From NCBI GenBank assembly GCA_039881145.1, contig JAYKKI010000005.1:28537001-28601000 (forward strand): a DNA stretch of 64,000 bases, in the 5' to 3' direction. Position numbers and translations under genes: made by a program. Shown here piece by piece: positions 1 through 11,775 of this stretch (positions are counted from its first letter, which is position 1; each line of letters opens with the position of its first letter). The notes under the pieces are model-generated. The model did no database searches. It saw nothing but the letters and a program-made list of their open reading frames with translations, and had not been told where the DNA came from. This DNA is from Druceiella hillmani (Eukaryota > Arthropoda > Insecta > Lepidoptera > Hepialidae).

Positions 1-2699
1 TTTTTAACTAGATTTGAAAATGCGATTTCACCAACAATTTTTAGAAATATATTTACTACAGAAGTATAATATTAACAAGCAAAAACATTTTTCGGCTCTA
101 AATAATGGTCTAAGTACTAAGACTGGTTTCGTCTAATGGGTAATATAAGTACTTCCTTTTTGTTTATCTGTAAATCAAGCAATAATTAAAACTACTAACA
201 ACATGTCTAAAATATATAGAATATTTTGCCTAGTTTCATGAAAAATGTATGTTTTACTGTGTCGTTTAGTATATCTATATATTCTTGCGTGGAATATAAA
301 GTGTTTTTCATACAGTATCTACATGTTGAGTTATCTTATTATCTCCTGACTGCGAGCAAAATGTTTACTTAACGTCAAAATATCAGTTTATAGGAATCCG
401 AAATAGTGGCCGAAATTTGAAACAAATGTCGTGGAATTAAACGACAAACAGTAAATTATTACACATAGTATTTTATCTGGAAATAAATTAAAATAAGAAG
501 TCATTTGAATTATTGAAAACTTCGTGATCTATCTAAAAACTAATTTTATTTCTTTTACAAAAAGTGCCATACGAATAAGACGGTGAGATTGGATGAGACT
601 TACTTAAAAAGCTCAAAGTCTTGCTGATATCAATTTTATTATATATGTTTATTTGAGATAATGAAATAATTTAGGCTCAAAATCATATCTTACTACTTAA
701 ATTAATGGTGAGGTTAAGGCAATATTTTATAATATTGGAAATGAATAAACAAGATTTGACAAAGTTGAATTTAAACGTTGTTAAGCATATATATTGGAAA
801 CTCATATTACTGTGTTTAAGTATAATGTTAACCTGTAATTGTAATTAATTATTTTATATTTCAAATAATGCAAAATCTCTATTTCGTAAAATTGCGTAAC
901 TGAAATCAACTTTATAATTTTTAAAATGAACTTCAAAAGCCGAGACTTTACAGTAAATAAACTTGAAACAATTCTGTTTCATTCGAGCGAGCAAAGCAAT
1001 TGTGTTATATTGTTTGGTAGTAGTTCTTATAATAAGCAAGTCAGTTACACGGCACTAATTCTGATTACCTTTGAATTCTGAACACTGTACAAATTGGCGA
1101 TGAAATCGAGTGAATTGCCATTAACGGGCTATATTATTATTGAGCAATACATAATGCTGATTATTCATAAATTGTTCATTGGGGCATTTTTATACATAAA
1201 CATTTTTTTATTTGATAAATAGTTTTATGGAGTATATGTTTTGAAAATAAAAAGGGTGGAAATTAAAATAACCGTCAAGTTCTAAGTAAATTATTTAGTG
1301 CAGATTTAGAATTAATTTTACATTTAAATATTTATGTGTGTTTGGCAACTGAAACCTTTGGCGACTGGCAGTAAATCTAAACTCAACATAGTGGTTGAAT
1401 CAACTTCTCAGACTGAATTCGGCACTACGGGCATCCTTTAGCGTAGGTTCCAATTTTTACAATTATCGAGTGGTATACTCACAGTGTTCAAAATTTCAGT
1501 TCATAAAATTACAGTGGTACCTGGACTGACAATGGTAGACAACATTCTATATTTTAATCCCAAGAATATAAGTTAGATTCCAAATACCTTTTCATGTTAC
1601 GCCATAAATCTCCATTTTCTTGTCTAAGGTTTACAAGAGCCTTTATAAGGTATATTTTAAGTAACTTTTAGTTTCAGATAGACAATATTTCATTTATGTT
1701 AAAGAATAGAGATATGTAGATATAAAGATAGAGATACATAAAGGTAGCGGTAAATAATAATTAAAATTATTTAAAAAAATTGTTAAATACGAGTAGAGCC
1801 CGTACAATGAGGATACTGTACACACTTAACAACTTCTGTAAATACTTTCGCAAGCATTTAAAGATACATAATATTTCCATTAAACAAACATATTGCCTGA
1901 TATATTATACAGTATAATAATGATATGAAAATATATGACGGACATATTTACCATTAATTTCATAAGATAGATTAAAAAAAAATAAGTGAAAATTTAAATA
2001 ACAAAAGTCTAAAGTACACGTTACTTGAATACATATGCGATTAATGAAACAAATATAACCAAGGCTTTAAACCATGTTATATTCATAAAGATTTTTCATT
2101 GCATTGTTTTCTGTCTCATAAAGATTTTCCTACAAGTAATTTTATAAAAGATTTAATACCTGAATGAACCCATAATTCAGAAGTACATTATTATTCGTTA
2201 ATATTATTTAACAAAACATCTTAATATCCAATTTACAATTGTCAATTATTTAATAAATGTATTCTATTTTCCTGGCACTAAGTAAAATATATTCTCAAGT
2301 ATTTTATCAAATTAACTAATGAATTCGAATTTTCTTGATTTATTAAATACTAGAGTGTAATTAAGATATTTCAGAAATTTTAAATGTGAGCATACCTTTC
2401 GGAACAAGAAAATAGTTTATCTTCATTACTATCTGTCAATGGCATTTTGTAAACGAGAGAACCTGTATGTCTGGAATTTAAGACATCGAAATATTTATTT
2501 ATTAGAAACCTTTTGGTGTTCTACTTAATTACATTTTGTTTTTTAAATTTTACCCCTGTTTCTTTTATAATTTAATTCAATTTTCGAAATTGTGATCACC
2601 TGTACATATTATTATTTTCTTCTATTAAATATATATAATAATAATATAATATAGATAATATAATAATATATATATATATGTAATATAGTTACAACCTAA

Positions 2700-2945
2700 T
2701 GGAAGTTTATTTTCTTAATAAAAATTAAAAATATCAGCTAATATATTATGTCGCTTTAACTCTATATCGTGGTGAGTGGATGATAAATGTAAAGATTACA
2801 GAACTCCTCCGTAAGTATTCTAAATGGTGGTGGCTTATGCAGTGCAATGCTATTATCAATTCAAAACATTAGAGTTCGAAATTGGTTACATGTGTTTGCA
2901 CATAGTTCCCTGAACTAGTCCCTTCTATGTTAGTTTGTACTAATA
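2700..2945 (+). repeat. Dispersed repeat, copy 1 of a diverged pair
   Basis: This segment matches 3830-4140 in the same order and orientation. Shared blocks are a TATCG-GGTGAG-GG-GATAAAT core (2765-2790 against 3893-3918) and a distal block around AGTTCCCTG (2906-2914 against 4110-4118). The copies are diverged and gapped, so this looks like an old non-autonomous element. No coding potential and no family name can be given. Confidence 0.4.
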
Positions 2946-3228
2946 AAATATACGTTTTTTCATAATTTATATAACTCTGAATAGTAAACCATTTTTTTAA
3001 TATTTCCTTTATATCGTTTTTATATTTCGGCTAAATAGCTAAAAAACTAGCAGATATAATAAATAAAAAGAAACAGAAGAATTTTTAAAATACAAGACAT
3101 GCGTTTATTTATTAAAATGACAAATTAATATTTGTGTGTATATCTATCATTCAAATACAATGTTGAAAAACAAAGAGAATTTTTTTTAATTTCATTAATA
3201 AATGTTATTGAAATTCAAGAGTAATCAT

Positions 3229-3280
3229 AATATCTTAATATATACTGGTATCTTAATATATCCATAATATCTTAATATAT
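3229..3280 (+). repeat. Short tandem repeat, about 19-bp unit, three copies
   Basis: The string ATCTTAATATAT recurs three times at 19-bp spacing, and the first and third copies also share the preceding ATA. A simple slippage repeat. Confidence 0.7.
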
Positions 3281-3829
3281 AAAAAAAGAGATTTGTATAA
3301 AACTTATTTCATAACGTCGTTCGGAATGTACCGTTGACAGTTATTATAAATTAAACTTATCGTAATAAATTTTATTTTGGTATTGACTTTAGACACTCAA
3401 ATCATCATAATATTGTTTTTTTCTTAGTTGAAACATTTGGCAATTACATAAAATTATGTTATTTTATTTATTTTTATATTTGTCTCTACATTCACCGATT
3501 TGATCATACGAAAAGTATCCCTATAATTTTGTTAAACTGAATGGCTCCATTGTATAATAAGACCATCGCACGTTTTATTGTTTAATTCCATTAAAAAAAA
3601 TAAATATGATGTTGTTTGTACATTATGGCAAATAGGTATACTCAAAATTAATACAGTGTGCAAACACCTCTCAAATAAAATAGCAAAACTTTTAATTAAA
3701 TTTCTTTAAAATCGAAAATCTTTATTAGGAGACTCTTGTGTTTTCATTAGTCAGTTCATTGTATTGCAACTATATAAAAAATAGTTAATATTTTAGTACA
3801 AACGTAAATATTATATTTTCGTCGAATTT

Positions 3830-4140
3830 AATTTTTCTTCAAGAAAATATATTACGTATATAGCGGCTTAATTTTACTTCTGCGATAATTCCATATCGAG
3901 GTGAGCGGTCGATAAATATATAAACGACACTAAAAATTTGGAATGTTTTCAAATTTTGGTCCAAGCAAGATAAGCATATGTGATTCAAGCATGCGAAAAT
4001 AGGGAAGCGTTTGACAATTTTGGGCGGAGGTTAGTGTGTGGCCTGCTATATAATTAGTGTATATATAATACATTTGTTATAATACATGTCGCTATATGTG
4101 TTTTCTTTTAGTTCCCTGTACATAGCACTTCTATTTTGTA
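3830..4140 (+). repeat. Dispersed repeat, copy 2 of a diverged pair
   Basis: Partner of 2700-2945, with the same block order in direct orientation. The upstream part also corresponds: both copies have an AT-rich lead containing AATATATTA before the TATCG core. About 0.9 kb of unrelated AT-rich DNA separates them, so they are dispersed rather than tandem. Confidence 0.4.
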
Positions 4141-5277
4141 TATTGATCTGTGGGATCATACGTGTGTATGCTATGGCTGCTTAAAGCACTTATGCGGCAA
4201 GATTTTCAATATTTAAGTATTACCTAGTTGCGCAGGTGGCGAAGATATAGGGAGGAAAAATTGTGACATACTTAACAAACTTTCGTTATTATTCTATCTG
4301 ACTATGCTAAAACGATGTTAATTTTACAATGACTTTATGCAAATTTTTTCTGAACAAATTACTGCAGATTTTGAAACGCTCAAATTTTGAACTTGCTATA
4401 TATCCTATTTCGAACTCAAAGACATATCATAAATGATGAAGTTAATTTTACACTTATACGAGTAATAAGGACATAACAATATTTTGTTAACATACTTTAA
4501 CACTATGACAAATTTTGAATTTCTGCGAAGAAAAGTTTCTAAGAAAGACAAACGTGACACGTTAGATTTTGTTCCTTTTAAGACACGGAATGGTCAAAAT
4601 AACTGAAAAGAATAAAATAAATCATAAAATGATAAATTATTAAAACTATTTCTAATAAAAAATAAGTATATTAATAGAAGTGTGCCAGGTTTCTTGTGTT
4701 TCGTTCGCGAAAAGAAAAAAGAAACAAAACCTTCAGAAGGTTGTTCACGCACCCGTGCATATATCTGTATGTCTCAATTGTCTTTCTCAGAAATCGTAAA
4801 AACTGAAATCTCCATGAAATCGTTCACCCATCATGTCCAACTATATGTATACCGTTTTTCTTAGAAATCGTTTGACGCAGAAACTTGAAATATCAGTGCA
4901 ATACATTCATAAATATTTATATAGAAATTTTATAGGAGACAAATGGATTACTTGAATTTTTTTCATTTCTTGTATCTTGGGGTGCCGTCTAAAAGAGCGA
5001 GCTTTTAGGATTCTTAATATATTTTTATCGGAAAATTATTTCCGACTCTTTTAGAAATATGACTGAAAATGTCCACAAAACCATATACCCCATCTCCAAA
5101 AGGTAAAATTAAAAAAAAAATGAGTGTTAGAAATATATTTAGTGTTTATCAGGTAATTTAAACGGTGATTCCCAATTACGTAATTTTTTGAGAAATTCAC
5201 GATATTTTTTTAACTGTTAACGATATACTAGCCGATATTTGAAACCGATATGTGAAAAATTCTTTAATAGAAATACT

Positions 5278-5327
5278 ATGTATCCTTAAATATTCATACA
5301 GGCACATATAACAATTTAAGGATACAT
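5278..5327. repeat. Perfect 14-bp inverted repeat (hairpin)
   Basis: ATGTATCCTTAAAT at 5278-5291 is followed by its exact reverse complement at 5314-5327, with a 22-nt loop. It may be a small MITE remnant. No function can be read from it. Confidence 0.7.
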
Positions 5328-7959
5328 GGCACATTTTTTACTTTGAGAAGTTGAATACACTCTCAAAGTGGAAGTTCTACACGTTCTGATAGGCAGAAGA
5401 GATTCCCCAAATCACAAAATTCTCCTTAAATTGCCTTCCTGAAGATATAGTCATAAAACAGTATTACAGCACCCTATTATATGGAGAGTATATCACTTCC
5501 ATAAAAGATCAGATGGAAGTAATTTTGTATTATTAAGATGACAAAATTAAATATTAAAGGTTTCAGCATATTTATATTTTCAATAATATTTCTGAAATGC
5601 AAGGACTATAAATCGACTTATATGGATCACATGATCAGTCCTAGAATATTGCTATTTAGTATATATGTATACATAGTGTCGACGCTAGTACGGTGATGAT
5701 CTAAACCGCAAATAAACATTTTATGAGTCCAAATAAATTTTCATTATTTTAGTTATACAATCAATTTTGGAAAGTGGCAAATTTTCTTTTAGAAATACAT
5801 GTTTTAAAGAAATGTATAAAATTTCATAACTTATTTTTGTTTTTGGTATAAAACAGGCTATTTCACAACCACACAAATAATCCATATATACTGTTACTAA
5901 AGAACCATGGTCAAATTAGCCTGCCAATGTATACAAACCAAACTCGAAACATTTTCACACTATGGATAGAGGTATTAATTAGTCACCCACATTATAGAAT
6001 GCTTGCGGCTCCATTAACACACTTTTAGCTAGTTACATATATTTCTTATCGTATGACAAATTACTAGTTCCATCGCAACTGTCTCGTAGATATATGTAAG
6101 TATATTAATATATTACTTATGGACGTTAATATACGTTTAATTTTTTATGAATTTAGGATCACTACTAGTTTACATCGAGTTTAAAAATAAGCTTGGTTTT
6201 AATTTAATAGGTACCATATATGCATACACATAATTTATATATCTTTACTGATAGTCAAATCAGGTAAAGTTTATTTATAGATAAATGCAATAAACAGTTT
6301 ATATTCTTGGTTCTTAAATATTTAAATAATAAATGCATTTTAAGGGTGTTTAGAGATGCAGATACATTATATTATTCTTAAAGAACACTGGAAATCGCTT
6401 TTCAAACTATTTAAATGTTCTGGAGTTATTTGAAATCCAAATAAAATATCGTAAAAAATAAACACATGGTATTTTTATTCAGAATGTACCGAAAGCTAGC
6501 GTGAGAAATATTTAATTAAAAATGGTTCGTAAAAACAAACAATTTTATCGACATAAACGTAGTACTGACTATAAGTTTAGGAGACTATAAGTTGAATTGC
6601 TAACATCATCATTTCGTCGACACATCAAAATTACCATATATTTAAATAATTGCAAAACCAGTTAATACCTTCGCATCGTTCGTATTTTCGCGTCATTGTT
6701 ATTTTAAATTGAACAGTTTTATAATTGTGTTATAGAGAAAATAATAGAAGGTCTTCGTTATGTTACTTTAAAAAAATTCATTTGAATATTAAGATTACAA
6801 TATTTAAACAGCTACTAAAAAAATGGTTAGCAGAGGTGAAGTATTAACACTTGAAATTTAGGTGAGTTAGTACACAAAAAGAGCAAGGAAATTCATGTTG
6901 ACTCTGTTACCCATAGCATATATTTTTAAACTACTTTACATATGTATTGCAAATTTATTCGATATCATTTTTTATGTGTAGTTACATTTACCAACAGAAA
7001 TGGATTATCTAAATTATAGCAAACAAGACGTCCAGGCAAAAAAGCGTTTACTTTGATATTTTGTGGAATAGATATTTGTGTTTTATATATATATGGAATA
7101 CAACTAAATACGAACCTGTTGTATAAGGAAGAATCTGTCACACTACTTAATATATACTTGTTGCAAAAGGAAAATTTTATTACAGCAATCTAAATTGACT
7201 TACTCTCGCCTACTTATTAGTATTTTCAACAATGTGCTAAGTACATTACGGTCAAATTTTAACCACTTTATTTATTACTATTCGAACAATATATACAATT
7301 TTGTGTTGGCTGAGAAAACTTAGACGCCCGCTTTCTTTCAAATCGAAGGTACTCATGTATTTTAATAATTTAAAACCAAAAATACTAGTAAGGATCAGGA
7401 GTTTCCGATATTATGGTCTATATAAAAGTAAATGGAAATAACTTAATTAATGATGATTGGTTATGTTGTTCAATCTAAGTGTAAAGAACGTCACCAGATT
7501 TTGACCAATTATTTGTTATTAAATGTCGTGAAATATGTTCCTATAAAAGTCTACAATGATTATACTAGATTGTGTTCTCTCTTTGATAGAGTAGATAAAG
7601 GCATTGTTTTTACATTCAAACTATTCTTTAATTGTGTAATACGAAAACTGAAATTAGATGTATTTTCATGTCGATAAGTGGAAATGATCCTCCATTAATA
7701 TTTCTAAACTATAATTTATGCGATACCTAAATTAAGTACAAGAATATAAATCACGCAAAATGGTTAATATCTATGTATAAAATGTTTTTTATTCAATTTG
7801 TCTTTCGCAGTGAAATAATTTTACAGTAGAATAGTTGTATTGTGACATTTTAAATTTAGTCTTTTAACTTAAATGCATTTATATTGTATTACTATATAAT
7901 GTAGATATAAAGAAATTATATATATACATATATATTAAGGTGATTCATAAAACTCAAGT

Positions 7960-8053
7960 TTTAATTGTTTTAACTCTTAACCCATAATATCATTTTATCT
8001 ACCAAAATAATAACTTGTTTGAATTTTTTAATTAATATTTAAGAGTCGCTACC
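7960..8053 (+). repeat. Left TIR of the decayed 8-10.8 kb transposon
   Basis: The inner 20 bases, ending in the GTCGCTACC motif at 8045-8053, match the reverse complement of 10660-10679 at about 18 of 20 positions. Weaker gapped similarity continues outward for roughly 70 more bases (ACTC, AACCC and the following AT-rich block), so the arm is long. The outer end and target duplication cannot be fixed by eye. Confidence 0.65.
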
Positions 8054-8330
8054 GCCTCATATAATTTCTAAGAATTACCTTAAAATTTGCACTTATTGCG
8101 ATGTTGGCTATAGTGTTATACAACTTTGATGACGGTATTTAGTTGCTAACTTAAACAGTTCTTTGTTTACTCACTTCATTGGCACCTCATCAATCACAAT
8201 TTAGTTAATATAAACAATTCCACTGGTCTTTTATACACTTATCCAGTGACGCCATAGTTGCGAGTCAAAGTGATTGTGTTTGATTGTTAATGTGATTACT
8301 TTAGCTTTATTCTCGTATTTTTATTTCTAA

Positions 8331-10514
8331 AATGACCTCGAATATTATAAAAACACGAAAAAGAACTGTAATATGGTTAATTGGACAATCTCGTTCCGAA
8401 TTAATGCAAACAAAATTACCGTCAGTGAAAGAAGTGATGTGTTTATTTTTTGTTATAAAAACGTTATGAACAACACAAATAGAGAATTGGCGTCATTAAC
8501 AGCAAGTGATATGATGACACTATGGCAAAAATCAACTATTCCTACCAAAGAAAAACAACATGTTATCACAAAAATACTTAAATATTTCAAAGAATGGCAG
8601 AATTAAAAAAAAATAAAGAAAATAAAGTGAAACGCTCAGCAGCAATAAAAGAAAAAGAAAACAAATGGCTATCAAATTTAAATGTTTTGTTCGATATTGC
8701 TCACTCAAATGCCATTTGATAACTATTGAAGAAGATAAACAATTTCTTTTAAAACAGAGAGAAATGAGTCGTCCAGGATAAATTGGTAATATCGATAGAA
8801 TCCATGCGAAAAAAACATTTACAAAAAGAAGCCAAGTTGCAAAAGATGATAGAAAAGGAAAAAGAAGCAATGAAGAAATTAACTGAGAAATGTGATTTAC
8901 TGTCTTCTTCAGCTTTTTCTGGAGGGAATGAAAGTGATAGCGATATAAGTCAAAGTCATCCTATATCTCCTCAGCCAGAGCCCTCTTCAAGCTATGGTTT
9001 TACTACACCACAGAAACGAAGCCGAAAAAGAATTTTAGATTCGAGTTTAGCTACTACTCTTGATGTCGCTAAGTTGACTGACCGACTGCAACTGTTGTTT
9101 TGGTTTCTACACTCAAACCTCTGGGCTGTGGCGTATCACAATATAACGTTAGCTGTTCTTTTATACGTCGCCAAAGAATAAATATTAGAAAACAGATTGC
9201 CGAGTCTATTAAAGCTAATTTCCAACCACTACATACGCTTACTGTGCACTGGGATAGAAAGATGCTGGAGGACATAACCGGACATGAAATAGTAGATTGT
9301 CTACCAATCTTGGTATCTGGAAAAGGAGTCGATCAGCTCTTGGCTGTTCCCGAGCTTCTAGATAGAAAGGGAGAAATAATGGCTTCTGCTATTTTCGAGA
9401 CTATTTTATCATGAAATTTATATGATAAAATAAAATCTATGTATTTTGATACAACAGCATCTAATACAGGGCGAATAAACGAAGCATGTGTTCATGCAGA
9501 AAATGCAAAAGGAACTGATTTGGTTTTGCATGCCGGCATCACATACTAGACATTATACTAGAAAGTGTTGTTGTAACGCCTTCCAGTGGTCCTGAAATTA
9601 TGATTTTTAAAACATTTAAAAGCTACTGCTCAAAAATAAACAAAAATACTTCAAAACTAGATTGATTTATTCGTTCAAACTGTCGCGAAAGATATCATCG
9701 CTTTTGCTGAGAATCAACTGGAACAATTTCAGCCTCGTGACGATTACAAAGAGCTCCTTCAGTTGGTAATTATCTTTTAGGAAGGGATTCCTGAAAGCGG
9801 TATCTCATTCAAAGCCCCTGCTGGAATGCACCGTGCGCGATGGATGGCAAAAGCTATATACGCACTGAAAAAGTTTTTGTTTAAGTATCAGTTTAAAATC
9901 ACATTTAAGCAAGCTAAGGGCATTACAAATATTTGTACATTTGTTGTAGTTGTTTATGCAAAATACTGGTTTACAGCGCCAGTGGCTCATATGGCCTCAG
10001 TGAATAAATTACAGATATTAAAAGATTTGGTTTATTTCGAAAAATATAACACAGTTGTAGCCAAAGTAGTCACAAAAAAAATGTTGGGTCATCTTTGTTA
10101 TCTTTCCGAAGAGCTAATTGATTTAGCTTTTTTTGACAAATGAGTTTCTTTCGAAACAAAACGTAATGTGGTTTTGGCTCTGAAAACTGAAGGAACGGAA
10201 AACAATCCGAAAAAGGCATCCTTGGAATACGATGCAATCGTAAACAGAAACATCGAAGATTTCATATCAACAAACAATATGAATTTTTTCAAAATCACTG
10301 GAATTTCTTGCAAGTTCATTCAAAAAAATCAAAACATATGAGAGTTGAAAAACATAGGAGAGTCGTTAACGATATAACTGAGAGGGATGTTGCACTGATG
10401 AAAAAGTACAATAAATTACATACTAATGATGAAGAGCAGAAGCAATACTTAATGTTTTTTGTTAAAAATTATAGGCAGAAATACCCAAATTATAATAAGG
10501 CAAATCTACTATAA
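8331..10514 (+). pseudogene. Broken large ORF of an uncharacterised, TIR-bounded transposon
   Basis: Coding blocks in changing frames follow one another along the plus strand and read as one protein of roughly 700 residues. In order: an N-terminal block from the ATG at 8331; a charged, coiled-coil-like stretch rich in K and E (8790-8890) followed by a Ser/Pro-rich linker ending in PQKRSRKR, a likely nuclear signal; a block with LTVHWD and LLDRKGE (9183-9414); FDTTASNTGR and HHILDIILES (9440-9570); QPRDDYKELLQL (9730-9766); MHRARWMAKAIYALK (9826-9870); LAFFDK (10122-10139); and a C-terminal block to 10514. I recall this pattern from multi-copy uncharacterised proteins predicted in aphid and hydra genomes, but I know no settled name. 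The D-T-T-A-S-N-T-G and R-H-H pairs resemble the RNase-H-like core of hAT transposases, which is inference. In-frame stops and frameshifts make this copy dead. Confidence 0.65.
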
Positions 10515-10659
10515 TTTGTTTTGTTTTTACTTAATGATTTAGAGAAACGATAGTTATTGTTTTTAGTATAATATTTTCCCTAAAACCTATGCGTAACACT
10601 CATTTTTTGTATTAATAAAGTCTTAAAAATAAATGCTTTCTTTTCGAATTTCAAAAGTG

Positions 10660-10752
10660 GGTAGCGACCCTTAAATATAAATTTAAAAAAAAATAAAAAA
10701 TCCTGGTATGTTTTCTAGTAGGATATATAAAATTAAGGGATTGAGAGTGAAG
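10660..10752 (-). repeat. Right TIR of the decayed 8-10.8 kb transposon
   Basis: Inverted counterpart of 7960-8053. Its inner edge is the GGTAGCGACCCTTAAATATA motif at 10660-10679. Outward similarity to the left arm persists through the CCCTTAAT block near 10733-10740. A separate palindromic MITE begins about 20 bases further on. Confidence 0.65.
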
Positions 10753-10774
10753 AAAATGTAAAAAAAATGTTTGT

Positions 10775-10853
10775 CTCGGTCACTCGTCGGGCGGGGCTAG
10801 GCTGGTGTTATGGTTAATTTGCTATAGTAAATTGCTCGTAGTAATAAGTTTGC

Positions 10854-10891
<38 letters not shown>

Positions 10892-10972
10892 TCAAACTTA
10901 TTACTACGAGCACAATTTACTATAGCAAATCAACCATAACATCAGCCTAACCCCGCCCGACGAGTGACTGAG
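10775..10972. mobile_element. Palindromic fold-back MITE with a (TA)n centre
   Basis: The 78-base left arm (10775-10852) and 80-base right arm (10893-10972) are near-perfect reverse complements with only a few substitutions and a small indel. The arms are GC-richer than the flanks (CACTCGTCGGGCGGGG near the outer end). The centre is a short TA microsatellite, itself symmetrical. No coding capacity. The small divergence between arms argues for fairly recent insertion or arm homogenisation. Confidence 0.85.
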
Positions 10973-11632
10973 AACCGAACTGGAGTCGCTGAGGTACGCC
11001 GCGCTGTCAAAGGACTTACGTCTTGTAATCAACTCAACGCATCACGGCATTTATTGCTAATTAATTAAAACATTTTCCATCGATTTTCCTTACATTCCTT
11101 GGTGTTGATGTTGTGACATCTTCAAACTAATTCACTGCACAATTCTCTAATAATGTAATTTTTATACGATTAATAGATATTTACTTCCAAGCCTCTCTTG
11201 TTAATTTTAAAACTGAATTCAAACGTGTGCCTAAAGTAATAAGATTTGAAAGTATGAATATTTGCCCAAACTTAAGGTTCAAGAGGAGCGATATTATTTC
11301 GTTGTTCAAAAAGAGGTAGGCCATGTCGTTGACAGGACTGTCAGTCTTTTTAGCATATAGACGTCTGACAGCGACTAAATAATTTGGAATATTCGCATTC
11401 TCGATGATATAGACTTGTCTCTAGTTATTTTAATTACCGTTATGTTGCAACTTTCGTTCTATTTGCTTTATATGACGCATTATGTATGGTCATTGTGCAT
11501 CTGTCCTTCAAACGCTTTCTTACGCACACTAGCTATGACTTTTCGAAGCGTGCCGTATACATCAAATCGAGTGTCCAAAGAGTTTCGCCTATAAGGGTGC
11601 ATTTGTAACATAGCGTAAATTTGTTTATTGTG
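10973..11632. other. Non-coding spacer between two MITEs
   Basis: No ORF, tandem repeat or RNA gene recognised. The first 70 bases are GC-richer than the rest and may belong to the insertion site or an older element. Confidence 0.4.
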
Positions 11633-11775
11633 ACGTTAACCGGGCCCCATATTATAAGTTATTTCTTGTAAACTAAAAGTAATAAATGTAATATCATACG
11701 TTGTACTTACGTTATTAGATTTATTACTTTTAGTTTATAAGAAATAACCTATAATATGGGCCGGTTTTTGTAACG
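11633..11775. mobile_element. Palindromic MITE, about 60-bp arms
   Basis: The left arm (about 11637-11694, from AACCGGGCC) pairs with the right arm (about 11711-11767, ending GGGCCGG) with few mismatches. A GACGTTA block and its imperfect partner TAACGCC lie just outside. A spacer of about 16 nt separates the arms. Non-coding. The family differs from the neighbour at 10775-10972. Confidence 0.8.

Larger units (their letters stand above)
1..7936. other. AT-rich non-coding stretch, no gene recognised
   Basis: No open frame here exceeds about 75 codons and none shows a motif, a codon bias or a plausible splice context. The stretch holds A/T homopolymers, short TA runs, a diverged repeat pair, a short tandem repeat and one perfect hairpin, listed separately. 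I read it as intergenic or intronic DNA. Confidence 0.6.
7960..10752 (+). mobile_element. Decayed DNA transposon, about 2.8 kb, TIR-bounded
   Basis: Matching inverted arms (7960-8053 and 10660-10752) enclose a single broken plus-strand ORF. That is the layout of a cut-and-paste transposon with its own transposase-like protein. The coding part starts about 280 bases inside the left arm and stops about 145 bases before the right arm. No superfamily can be assigned from the sequence alone; hAT-like is the best guess. Confidence 0.55.

Noticed and set aside
8532..8870. 112-codon minus frame, hydrophobic
   Set aside because: Shadow of the plus-strand Lys/Glu-rich transposon coding block; hydrophobic only because it is the antisense of AAA/GAA codons.
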